Positions 1 to 5,597 of a stretch of DNA of 6,098 nt are shown piece by piece. Under the pieces are notes generated by a model that was not told the origin of the DNA, made no database searches, and was given only the letters and a program-made list of their open reading frames with translations. The DNA comes from Acetobacteraceae bacterium (GTDB lineage: Bacteria; Pseudomonadota; Alphaproteobacteria; Acetobacterales; Acetobacteraceae): NCBI GenBank assembly GCA_027340195.1, contig DAHWNE010000433.1, forward strand, positions 1 to 6,098, in the 5' to 3' direction. Positions within the stretch are counted from its first letter, which is position 1; each line of letters begins with the position of its first letter. The position numbers and the translations under genes are program-made.

Positions 1-45
1 GCCTTCATAGACCTTGACGACCTTGCGGCACGAGACTTCAGCCAT
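1..45 (-). CDS. ABC transporter ATP-binding protein, N-terminal 15 codons only (MalK/UgpC-like)
   Basis: The reading frame opens with ATG at 43-45 and runs off the left edge of the window, giving MAEVSCRKVVKVYEG. This matches the usual opening of MalK/UgpC/MsmK-type ATPases (MA-x-V-x-x-x-x-V-x-K-x-Y). These proteins form the cytoplasmic dimer that hydrolyses ATP to drive a carbohydrate importer. The Walker A and later motifs lie outside the window. The gene starts 12 bases after the stop of the MalG-like permease, and a GGGAG ribosome binding site lies just before the ATG. It is therefore the fourth gene of the transporter operon. The assignment rests on context plus 15 residues, so the subfamily is inferred. 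Confidence 0.75.
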   Translation of the reverse strand, partial: MAEVSCRKVVKVYEG

Positions 46-57
46 GAAACGCTCCCT

Positions 58-954
58 TTAGCCTTTTGTTGCGCCGGCGGTCAGCCCGGCTATGTAGTAG
101 TCCATCAGGAAGGCATATACCAGGATCGGCAGCGCCGAAGCCAGGATGTTGGCCGCCATGATCCGCCCCCAGTCCAGCACGTCCCCGTGGATCAGGGTGG
201 AGACGATGCCCGCCGTCAAGGTCATCTGCTTGGCGGTGAACAGGAACGCCAGCGGATAGAGGAAATCCCCCCAGCAGACGGTGAAGGCGAAGATGGTGGC
301 GGCGATGATCCCGGGCATCGCCACCGGGATGAAGATCTTCCACAGCATCTGCAGGTGGGAGGCGCCGTCGATCATCGCAGCCTCGTCGAGCTCCTTGGGG
401 ATCGAGCTGAAATAGCCGATCATGATCCAGGTGCAGAACGGCACCGACAGGGTGGGCCACACCAGCACCAAGCCCCACACCGAATTGATCAGGTGCAGAT
501 TTGCCAGAACGCGGAACAGCTGGATGAACAGCAGCGATTCGGGAACCAGATAGGTCAGGAACACCCCGGTCGCGAACATCTGGCTGCCCCAGAAGCGCAT
601 CCGCGCCAGGGCATACGCCGACAGCACCGAGATGATGATCGTAAGCGCCACCACTATGATCGTGATCTTCGTGCTGTTGAGGAAGAACGTTTGGAATTGC
701 CTATTTTCGATGATCGAGAGGAAATTGCCGAGGTACGGATGATGGACGAACCAGGGGTCGGTACCGGCGCCGATTTCCTTGGAGGTCTTAAGCGAGGTGA
801 TCAGCTCGAAATAAGGGGGGATGAGAAAGCCGATGGCGAAGATGACCAGCATGGTATAGCTGGTCCAGAGTGCCCAGCGACGTTCCCGCGCCAGGCTGGG
901 CTTGCGCCCGTGCCACTGCGAACTGCCGCCGACGGTGAGTGTCGAGCCGCTCAT
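58..954 (-). CDS. Carbohydrate ABC transporter permease, MalG-like (CUT1 family)
   Basis: This 298-residue inner-membrane protein is one of the two permease subunits of a sugar importer. About six membrane segments can be read, near residues 32-52, 94-115, 127-150, 158-181, 213-238 and 266-288, after a basic cytoplasmic N terminus. The EAA loop that docks onto the ATPase is clear at about 187-215 (EAAMIDGAS from 191, then IFIPVAMPG). Length and layout are typical of MalG/UgpE-type subunits. The ATG at 952-954 follows the stop of the MalF-like gene by one base, and a GGGAGG motif lies about 9 bases upstream inside that gene, so translation is probably coupled. The substrate cannot be told from the permease. 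The middle of the gene is AT-richer than the right half of the window (27 of 60 bases GC at 661-720). Confidence 0.93.
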   Translation of the reverse strand: MSGSTLTVGGSSQWHGRKPSLARERRWALWTSYTMLVIFAIGFLIPPYFELITSLKTSKEIGAGTDPWFVHHPYLGNFLSIIENRQFQTFFLNSTKITIIVVALTIIISVLSAYALARMRFWGSQMFATGVFLTYLVPESLLFIQLFRVLANLHLINSVWGLVLVWPTLSVPFCTWIMIGYFSSIPKELDEAAMIDGASHLQMLWKIFIPVAMPGIIAATIFAFTVCWGDFLYPLAFLFTAKQMTLTAGIVSTLIHGDVLDWGRIMAANILASALPILVYAFLMDYYIAGLTAGATKG

Positions 955-955
955 G

Positions 956-1888
956 TTACATGGCCTCCCGGCTTCGGCGGTTGACTCCGCGCAGGATGAA
1001 GATAGCGAAGATTGCCAGGATCGGGAAAATGAAAAGGCTGACAGCGGACCCCATGGGGATATTGCCCGCCCCGATTCCCACCTGGAAGGCGTAGGTGGCG
1101 AACACCTGGGTGGTGTTCGCCGGCGCGCCGGCGGTCAGGATTTCAACGATATCGAAATTGGCAAAGGTCACGATCAGGCTGAAGAGCACAGTGATGCTGA
1201 TGACGTTTTGCAGCAACGGCAGCGAGATGTAGCGGATCTTCTGCAACCCGGTGGCACCGTCGATCGCGGCTGCCTCGTAGAGCTGATCCGGGACCGATTT
1301 CAGCGTCGCAAGGTACATAATCATGAAGAACGGGGCGCCGAACCATACGTTGACCACGATGACCCAGAACCGCGCCCATCCGGTCAGCGCGAGCCAGGGC
1401 ACCGCCTTGATGCCGAGGTGGACGAGAATCCAGTTGATCGCGGAATAGCTGCCCGAGATCATCCACCACCACCCCAGGGTCGAAAGCGCCGGCGGTATCA
1501 CCCAAGGGACCAAGAGAAGCCCGCGCCAGACGCGCTGGTCGCGTCCGTGGATATTGTGCATGACATGAGCCAAAATAAATCCGATGACGGCTTTGAAGAA
1601 CACCGCCGTGACGGCAAATAGGCAGCTCTGGAATATAACGAGGTGAAACGTTTCGCTGGTCAGCAAATACTCATAGTTGAACAGCCCGATGAAGCGGGAC
1701 ATATCCCGACTCAACATGGACAGGTAGATCGAATAGAAGAACGGATAAACGACCATTCCCAGAATAAGCGCAAACAGCGGGATGCACATCGCGAATGCGA
1801 TGGAGGACCGGCGCCGGGCGAGCCGATGCAGGGCGCTCGTCCGGGTGCTGAGTGCGGCGGCGGGAAATCCGGTTGTTGCGTCGGCCAT
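956..1888 (-). CDS. Carbohydrate ABC transporter permease, MalF-like (CUT1 family)
   Basis: This 310-residue permease pairs with the MalG-like subunit to form the membrane channel of the importer. Six membrane segments are visible near residues 30-57, 85-112, 123-146, 173-195, 226-247 and 280-299. The EAA loop begins at residue 205 (EAAAIDGATG, then ISLPLL). The stretch TAGAPANTTQ near 252-261 is the conserved loop of MalF/UgpA-type proteins (usually LTxGGPxxxT). I chose the ATG at 1886-1888. The frame can be extended three codons to a TTG at 1897, but the AAGGAAG ribosome binding site abuts that TTG and sits 9 bases before the ATG. It lacks the long extra periplasmic domain of enterobacterial MalF, as is normal for the wider family. 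It lies 66 bases downstream of the binding-protein gene, across a strong hairpin. Confidence 0.93.
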   Translation of the reverse strand: MADATTGFPAAALSTRTSALHRLARRRSSIAFAMCIPLFALILGMVVYPFFYSIYLSMLSRDMSRFIGLFNYEYLLTSETFHLVIFQSCLFAVTAVFFKAVIGFILAHVMHNIHGRDQRVWRGLLLVPWVIPPALSTLGWWWMISGSYSAINWILVHLGIKAVPWLALTGWARFWVIVVNVWFGAPFFMIMYLATLKSVPDQLYEAAAIDGATGLQKIRYISLPLLQNVISITVLFSLIVTFANFDIVEILTAGAPANTTQVFATYAFQVGIGAGNIPMGSAVSLFIFPILAIFAIFILRGVNRRSREAM

Positions 1889-1897
1889 TGGGATCAA

Positions 1898-1904
1898 CTT
1901 CCTT
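1898..1904 (-). promoter_or_regulatory. Ribosome binding site deciding the MalF-like start
   Basis: On the minus strand AAGGAAG lies here, 9 bases before the ATG at 1888. The upstream TTG at 1897 directly touches the motif, leaving no spacer. This favours ATG 1888 over the longer TTG form. Confidence 0.7.
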
Positions 1905-1922
1905 GGAGACGGTCGGGAAGTC

Positions 1923-1948
1923 CAGGCCGGGGGTCGCCCCCCGGCCTG
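1923..1948 (-). promoter_or_regulatory. Intercistronic RNA hairpin with GCGA loop, 3' of the binding-protein gene
   Basis: A perfect 11-bp stem (1923-1933 with 1938-1948) closes a four-base loop. In the minus-strand transcript the arms are CAGGCCGGGGG and CCCCCGGCCTG and the loop is GCGA, a GNRA-type tetraloop. It starts six bases after the TAG stop of the binding-protein gene. No T tract follows in the direction of transcription, so it does not look like an ordinary intrinsic terminator. In ABC operons such hairpins between binding protein and permease are known to protect the upstream message from 3' exonucleases, or to reduce read-through, giving more binding protein than permease (for example the malE-malF region). 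That role here is inferred from position. Confidence 0.72.
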
Positions 1949-1954
1949 CCGGCA

Positions 1955-3316
1955 CTACATGTTGATGTAGCCGTTGATCTCGTGCTCAGCCCAGTCGAGC
2001 ACATCCTTCATCTTCTGATTCTGCTTAGTCAGCTTTGTAACCATCACGTTGAAAGTGGCGTTGCTGAACAACTGCGAGGCGATCCGCGGCGGAGCGGGCG
2101 TGCAGCTCGCGTTAGACACGGAATCATGCCATGGCCGGATCGGATAGTTATACACGGTGCCCACCGGCGGACCTTCGGTGGACCAGATATTGAAGTTGTG
2201 CATGCTCATCAGCGGCGGAATGTCGTAGCCGGCTGACGCGTCGCAGAGCTTCTGCACCTGCGGGCGCTGTTGCAGCCAGGTCAGCAGCTCCTTCGCCGCC
2301 GCTTGGTTCTTGCTGAATTTCCAGATGCCCCAGAAGAACGGGTCGTACGGAATGGCGCGCGCCTTGGGTCCGACCGGGCTGGGGAAGGTCCAGCAATCGG
2401 CGGCCACCTTCGGCGCGTCGCGGCGGGCAACGAACCAAGCCGACGGAGGATTGAAGATCAGCGCGGACTTTCCGGAAATCAGCGCCCGATTGTTGGAGGC
2501 GTCATTGTAGGAGGCGGTATCGGCCGGCAGGTAGGGTACTAGCTTCTGCATGTATTCCAGAACTTCCATCACCGGCTCCGAACGCACGGTGATATTGCCC
2601 TTCGCATCGACCAGCGCGGCCCCGTAGGCGCGCATCAGACCGCCGCTGAAATCCACCGAGTCCGACGTCTGACCGATGCCGATGCCGAAATGCAGCCCGG
2701 CCTTCGCCGCCGCCGGGGCAAGCTTCAGCATCTCCGCATAGGTCCAGTCCTTCGCCCCCGCGGTCGCGCCGGGCTTGGCGGGATACCAGGACTCGACGTC
2801 GATACCCTGCGACTTGAAGAAGCTGATGCGTCCGCAGGCCGGCTTGTACTGCGAGCCGACACTGGTCGGCAGCGCCATCCAGTGTCCCTTCACCTGCGCC
2901 ATGTACTGCGCGGCCGGGTCCATCGGGCCATATTGCTTGATGAGCCCGTCCACCACGTCGTCCATGACGATCAGGTGCTCATGATAGTGTTGGACATCCC
3001 AGACCGAGAACGCCATCACGTCGTGGCCGGTGCCCGACAGCGCCTCGGCGGCCTGGGTCAGCGGCAGCTTGCTGTTGGCTGAGCCTGCGCTGAGCAAGTC
3101 GAGCGTCACATCGACCTTGTTCTTCTTGCCCCACTCGGCGACGAGCTGCTTCATCACCGGGTTGGCGGCCGGGACCCAGTGGTCCCAGAACGCGAGCTTG
3201 AGCGAGCCGGCCGCATGGGCAGTGCGCACATGCACAAGCGGCAGCGCCGCCGCGGCCACACCGGCCTTGAGCGCGTCGCGCCGCGACAGCCGGCCGGCTG
3301 ATTTCCTTATATTCAT
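1955..3316 (-). CDS. Extracellular solute-binding protein of a carbohydrate ABC importer, Tat-type signal
   Basis: This 453-residue periplasmic protein captures the substrate and hands it to the permeases. The N terminus carries a twin-arginine-type signal: SRRDALK at 11-17, an Ala/Val-rich core to about 30, and a likely cut after AHA at 33-35. The mature protein begins with [10 protein letters not shown], the first beta strand of the family-1 (MalE-like) solute-binding fold. The length fits that family. It is rich in Trp and other aromatics, for example WDVQHYHEH at 106-114 and [11 protein letters not shown] at 324-334; aromatics often stack on sugars in this fold. Four cysteines (161, 308, 358, 405) lie in the mature part. 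The ATG at 3314-3316 has a strong GGAGGA site 9 bases upstream. It is the first gene of the transporter operon. Sugar, polyol or another polar substrate are all possible. Confidence 0.9.
   Translation of the reverse strand: MNIRKSAGRLSRRDALKAGVAAAALPLVHVRTAHAAGSLKLAFWDHWVPAANPVMKQLVAEWGKKNKVDVTLDLLSAGSANSKLPLTQAAEALSGTGHDVMAFSVWDVQHYHEHLIVMDDVVDGLIKQYGPMDPAAQYMAQVKGHWMALPTSVGSQYKPACGRISFFKSQGIDVESWYPAKPGATAGAKDWTYAEMLKLAPAAAKAGLHFGIGIGQTSDSVDFSGGLMRAYGAALVDAKGNITVRSEPVMEVLEYMQKLVPYLPADTASYNDASNNRALISGKSALIFNPPSAWFVARRDAPKVAADCWTFPSPVGPKARAIPYDPFFWGIWKFSKNQAAAKELLTWLQQRPQVQKLCDASAGYDIPPLMSMHNFNIWSTEGPPVGTVYNYPIRPWHDSVSNASCTPAPPRIASQLFSNATFNVMVTKLTKQNQKMKDVLDWAEHEINGYINM
3283..3313 (+). promoter_or_regulatory. 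Weak candidate promoter for the pyrH block
   Basis: TATATT at 3308-3313 is the best -10-like hexamer on the plus strand near pyrH (five of six to consensus). GCGACA at 3283-3288 is a poor -35 candidate at a long 19-bp spacing. It would start transcription near 3320, inside the start region of the divergent binding-protein gene. The gap 3317-3467 itself shows no better plus-strand promoter. This is a guess from a single good hexamer. Confidence 0.22.
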
Positions 3317-3325
3317 GGACGTCGA

Positions 3326-3331
3326 TCCTCC
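3326..3331 (-). promoter_or_regulatory. Ribosome binding site of the binding-protein gene
   Basis: GGAGGA on the minus strand, 9 bases before the ATG at 3316. It is among the strongest sites in the window, fitting a binding protein made in excess over the permeases, and it fixes the start codon. Confidence 0.75.
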
Positions 3332-3336
3332 GAATC

Positions 3337-3352
3337 GTCGGGTCGCCCCGAC
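3337..3352 (-). promoter_or_regulatory. 5'-leader hairpin with GCGA loop before the binding-protein gene
   Basis: GTCGGG and CCCGAC form a perfect 6-bp stem around a four-base loop that reads GCGA in the minus-strand transcript. It ends five bases before the GGAGGA ribosome binding site. It shares the core GGGGCGACCC with the hairpin 3' of the same gene. It could stabilise the 5' end of the message, affect ribosome access, or be a DNA operator of inverted-repeat type. The structure is seen; the role is inferred. Confidence 0.45.
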
Positions 3353-3385
3353 ACCGTGGGTGCCGCGCCCCTGCGCGACGCCCCG

Positions 3386-3414
3386 ACTATCGCCTCCCTG
3401 TCATGGGCTGGCAA
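3386..3414 (-). promoter_or_regulatory. Candidate sigma70-type promoter of the transporter operon
   Basis: On the minus strand TTGCCA (3409-3414, five of six to TTGACA) and GATAGT (3386-3391, four of six to TATAAT) are separated by exactly 17 bases. Transcription would begin near 3379, giving a leader of about 60 bases that contains the GCGA-loop hairpin and the GGAGGA site. It is the best -35/-10 pair I found upstream of this operon. A second TTGCCA lies farther upstream without a good -10. Confidence 0.5.
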
Positions 3415-3419
3415 CCATG
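3402..3419. promoter_or_regulatory. Inverted repeat CATGG-N8-CCATG over the -35 box, candidate operator
   Basis: CATGG at 3402-3406 and CCATG at 3415-3419 form an 18-bp inverted repeat whose 8-base spacer contains the whole -35 hexamer of the transporter promoter candidate. A protein bound here would compete with RNA polymerase. No regulator gene is in the window, and five-base arms can arise by chance, so this is suggestive only. Confidence 0.3.
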
Positions 3420-3467
3420 CCCGGTCTGTGGCAATCCCCCGCCGTCCCCGTAGCGAGCATCCCCGGC

Positions 3468-4199
3468 ATGTCCTCCAAGCCCGCCTATCGGCGCGTCCTG
3501 CTGAAACTCTCCGGCGAGGCGCTGATGGCGCGGCGCGAATACGGGCTGGACAACGACATGGTGCGCGCGATCGCCGCCGATATCGGCGCCGTCGTCGCCC
3601 TCGGCGTGCAGGTCTGCGTGGTGATCGGCGGCGGCAACATCTTCCGCGGCGTCTCGGCGGCGGCGGCGGGGATGGAGCGCGCGCAGGCCGATTACATCGG
3701 GATGCTGGCCACGGTGATGAACGCGCTGGCGATGCAGGCGGCGCTGGAGGCGCATGGCGTCGCCACACGGGTGCAGTCGGCGATCCCGATGTCCTCGGTC
3801 TGCGAACCCTATATCCGCCGCCGCGCCGAGCGGCACATGGAGAAGGGCCGGGTGGTGATCTTCGCCGCCGGCACCGGCAACCCGTTCTTCACCACCGACA
3901 CCGCCGCCGCCCTGCGCGCGGCGGAGATGGGCGCCGACGCGCTGTTCAAGGGCACCCAGGTGGACGGCGTGTACAGCGCCGACCCGCGCCGCGACAAGGC
4001 GGCGACGCGCTACGAGGAACTCACCTACCAGACCGTGCTGGCCGACCAGCTGGCGGTGATGGACGCCGCCGCGATCAGCCTCGCGCGGGAGAACAAGCTG
4101 CCGATCGTGGTGTTCAACATCCACGCCCCGGGCGCCTTCGCCGCGGTGGTGCGCGGGGAGGGCCGGTTCACCCGGATCCACGAGCCGGAGGCGGCATGA
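3468..4199 (+). CDS. pyrH: UMP kinase (uridylate kinase)
   Basis: This 243-residue cytoplasmic enzyme phosphorylates UMP to UDP with ATP, the step that feeds all pyrimidine nucleotide synthesis. It is a member of the amino-acid-kinase fold, forming hexamers in known bacterial examples. Motifs in order: KLSGE at 13-17, the glycine-rich GGGNIFRG at 54-61, [15 protein letters not shown] at 74-88, [13 protein letters not shown] at 135-147 and [13 protein letters not shown] at 161-173. Length is close to E. coli PyrH. I chose the ATG at 3468 because it places KLSGE where family members have it. The frame stays open far upstream, and an in-frame ATG at 3417 would add 17 residues. Neither start has a clear Shine-Dalgarno motif. 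It opens the pyrH-frr-uppS-cdsA cluster; rpsB and tsf, which often precede it, are absent here. Confidence 0.95.
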   Translation: MSSKPAYRRVLLKLSGEALMARREYGLDNDMVRAIAADIGAVVALGVQVCVVIGGGNIFRGVSAAAAGMERAQADYIGMLATVMNALAMQAALEAHGVATRVQSAIPMSSVCEPYIRRRAERHMEKGRVVIFAAGTGNPFFTTDTAAALRAAEMGADALFKGTQVDGVYSADPRRDKAATRYEELTYQTVLADQLAVMDAAAISLARENKLPIVVFNIHAPGAFAAVVRGEGRFTRIHEPEAA

Positions 4200-4234
4200 T
4201 CGGCCGCACGACAGCTTGAAATCGCGGTGAATCT

Positions 4235-4262
4235 GGCGTTCCAGGCGCGACTGGGCTACGCC
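4235..4262 (+). other. Stem-loop in the pyrH-frr spacer
   Basis: GGCGT (4235-4239) pairs with ACGCC (4258-4262), and inside it CCAG (4241-4244) pairs with CTGG (4251-4254) around a six-base loop, with a small asymmetric bulge between the two stems. No T tract follows, so it is not a normal terminator. The spacer of 107 bases is long for this otherwise tight cluster. It may be an RNA processing or stability element, or chance in GC-rich DNA. Confidence 0.3.
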
Positions 4263-4295
4263 GCCCCGCAACGGCGCCCATTACCACCACGCACC

Positions 4296-4301
4296 GGGAG
4301 G
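4296..4301 (+). promoter_or_regulatory. Ribosome binding site of frr
   Basis: GGGAGG lies five bases before the ATG at 4307. It is the only strong Shine-Dalgarno motif in the right-hand cluster and fixes the frr start. Confidence 0.7.
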
Positions 4302-4306
4302 CTGAG

Positions 4307-4873
4307 ATGCCCGCCGACCTCAACGCCCTGAAACTGGACCTGACCCGCCGGATGGATGGCGCGCTGGAGACGCTCAAGCGCGAATTCGCCGGCCTGCGCA
4401 CCGGCCGCGCCAGCCCCGCCCTGCTGGAGCCGGTGCGGGTGCCGGCCTATGGCAGCGAGGTCCCCCTCACGCAGGTCGGCACCGTCGGCGCGCCGGAGCC
4501 GCGGATGCTGACCGTCCAGGTCTGGGACCGCGCCCTGGTCGGCGCGGTGGAGCGCGCCATCCGCGACGCCGGCCTCGGCCTCAACCCCGCCGCCGACGGG
4601 CAGATGGTGCGGGTGCCGATCCCGCAGCTGACCACCGAGCGCCGCGCCGAGCTGGTCAAGGCCGCCCATAAATACGCCGAGGGCGCCCGGGTCGCGGTGC
4701 GCGGGGTGCGCCGCGACGGCATGGAGCAGGTCAAGGGCTACGAAAAGAAACATGAGATCGGCGAGGACGTCGCCAAGCGCTGGCACGAGGACGTGCAGAA
4801 GCTCACCGATCAGTACGTGAAGAAGGTGGACGACGCGCTGGCGGAAAAAGAAAAGGACATCAAGCAGGTCTGA
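4307..4873 (+). CDS. frr: Ribosome recycling factor
   Basis: This 188-residue protein works with EF-G to split the post-termination ribosome complex so that subunits can be reused. The long-helix domain is split in sequence, with the small domain between: [12 protein letters not shown] at 31-42 follows the first helix, the beta-rich domain spans about 43-103, and [13 protein letters not shown] at 101-113 re-enters the helices. The basic stretch [13 protein letters not shown] at 127-139 and [13 protein letters not shown] at 161-173 complete domain I. Length is close to the 185 residues of E. coli. Arg135 matches E. coli Arg132, known to be needed for activity. The residue at 133 is Gly, where the motif is usually Asn (VRNVRRD). 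The gene follows pyrH by 107 bases and precedes uppS by 7. Confidence 0.96.
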   Translation: MPADLNALKLDLTRRMDGALETLKREFAGLRTGRASPALLEPVRVPAYGSEVPLTQVGTVGAPEPRMLTVQVWDRALVGAVERAIRDAGLGLNPAADGQMVRVPIPQLTTERRAELVKAAHKYAEGARVAVRGVRRDGMEQVKGYEKKHEIGEDVAKRWHEDVQKLTDQYVKKVDDALAEKEKDIKQV

Positions 4874-4880
4874 CCGCCGC

Positions 4881-5597
4881 ATGATCCACCCGCCGGCGCC
4901 GCCCACCCACGTGGCGATCATCATGGACGGCAACGGCCGCTGGGCCGCGTCCCGCCATCTGCCGCGCCTCGCCGGCCATCGGGAGGGCGCGCGCGCCGTC
5001 CGCCGCACCATCGAGGCGGCGATCGACCAGGGAATCGGCTGGCTCACCCTCTACGCCTTCTCCTCCGAGAACTGGCGCCGCCCGCGGGCCGAGGTGACCG
5101 ACCTCACCGGCCTGCTGCGCCAGTATGTCCGCTCCGAACTCGCCGAGCTCGCCGAAGCCGGGGTGCGCCTCAGGATCATCGGCGAGACCGGGCGCTTCCC
5201 CGCCGACATCCGTGCCGATCTCCAGGCCGCCGAGGCGCGCACCGCCGGCAACACACGGCTCAACCTCACCGTCGCGCTCTCCTACGGGGCGCGCGCCGAG
5301 CTCGCCGCCGCCGCCCGCGCGCTCGCGCGGGAGGTCCGCGCCGGCACTCGCGACCCCGAGACGATCGACGAGGCCGCGCTGGCCGGCCAGCTCTTCACCG
5401 CCGACATGCCCGACCCCGACCTGCTGATCCGCACCTCCGGCGAGCGGCGCCTGTCCAACTTCCTGCTCTGGCAATGCGCCTATGCCGAATTCGTGTTCCA
5501 GGACGTGCTCTGGCCGGACTACGACGCCGCCCGGCTGGCCGAGGCGCTGGCCGAATTCGCCGGGCGCGAGCGCCGCTTCGGAGCCCGCCCTGGCTAG
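4881..5597 (+). CDS. uppS: Undecaprenyl diphosphate synthase (cis-prenyltransferase)
   Basis: This 238-residue enzyme adds isopentenyl units in cis to farnesyl diphosphate to make the C55 carrier lipid used for peptidoglycan and polysaccharide export. Family motifs are all present: HVAIIMDGNGRWA at 10-22 with catalytic Asp16, GHREGA at 32-37, YAFSSENW at 58-65, LSYGARAEL at 133-141, and PDPDLLIRTSGERRLSNFLL at 177-196 followed by AYAEFVFQDVLWPDY. Compared with the usual YGGR and RTGGE, one Gly is replaced by Ala (YGARAE) and one by Ser (RTSGE). The ATG lies 7 bases after the frr stop with only a weak AGG upstream, so it probably depends on ribosomes arriving from frr. Its end overlaps the proposed start of cdsA by 8 bases. 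Confidence 0.95.
   Translation: MIHPPAPPTHVAIIMDGNGRWAASRHLPRLAGHREGARAVRRTIEAAIDQGIGWLTLYAFSSENWRRPRAEVTDLTGLLRQYVRSELAELAEAGVRLRIIGETGRFPADIRADLQAAEARTAGNTRLNLTVALSYGARAELAAAARALAREVRAGTRDPETIDEAALAGQLFTADMPDPDLLIRTSGERRLSNFLLWQCAYAEFVFQDVLWPDYDAARLAEALAEFAGRERRFGARPG
5580..5583 (+). promoter_or_regulatory. Ribosome binding site supporting a CTG start for cdsA
   Basis: GGAG lies six bases before the CTG at 5590-5592, inside the last codons of uppS. No ATG, GTG or TTG in the cdsA frame lies between 5485 and 5643, so this motif is the main guide to the start. Confidence 0.5.

Noticed and set aside
187..1621. Plus-strand ORFs opposite the two permease genes
   Set aside because: Their translations are Asp/Arg/His/Gln-rich, the typical antisense of membrane-protein genes, with no family resemblance.
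1889..1897. TTG start at 1897 for the MalF-like permease
   Set aside because: The ribosome binding site directly touches this TTG, while ATG 1888 has a proper 9-base spacing.
1923..1948. Intrinsic terminator for the binding-protein gene
   Set aside because: The stem is strong, but no T tract follows in the transcribed direction and the permeases continue 66 bases later on the same strand.
3030..3467. Upstream extension of the pyrH reading frame
   Set aside because: The frame is open far upstream only because it runs antisense to the binding-protein gene. The extra residues do not look like PyrH, and the core motif KLSGE is correctly placed from ATG 3468.
4196..4219. Seven-codon ORF (MIGRTTA) overlapping the pyrH stop as ATGA
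   Set aside because: Too short to support as a gene, with no good ribosome binding site and no sign of a leader-peptide attenuator.
3387..4271. Long minus-strand ORF opposite pyrH (294 codons)
   Set aside because: It is rich in His, Arg and Gly with no domain pattern, as expected for the antisense of a GC-rich gene. pyrH on the other strand is certain.
4200..4306. Protein-like reading after the pyrH stop in the same frame ([17 protein letters not shown])
   Set aside because: It would need read-through of TGA. PyrH already has full family length, and the frame then runs across the frr start out of register with frr.
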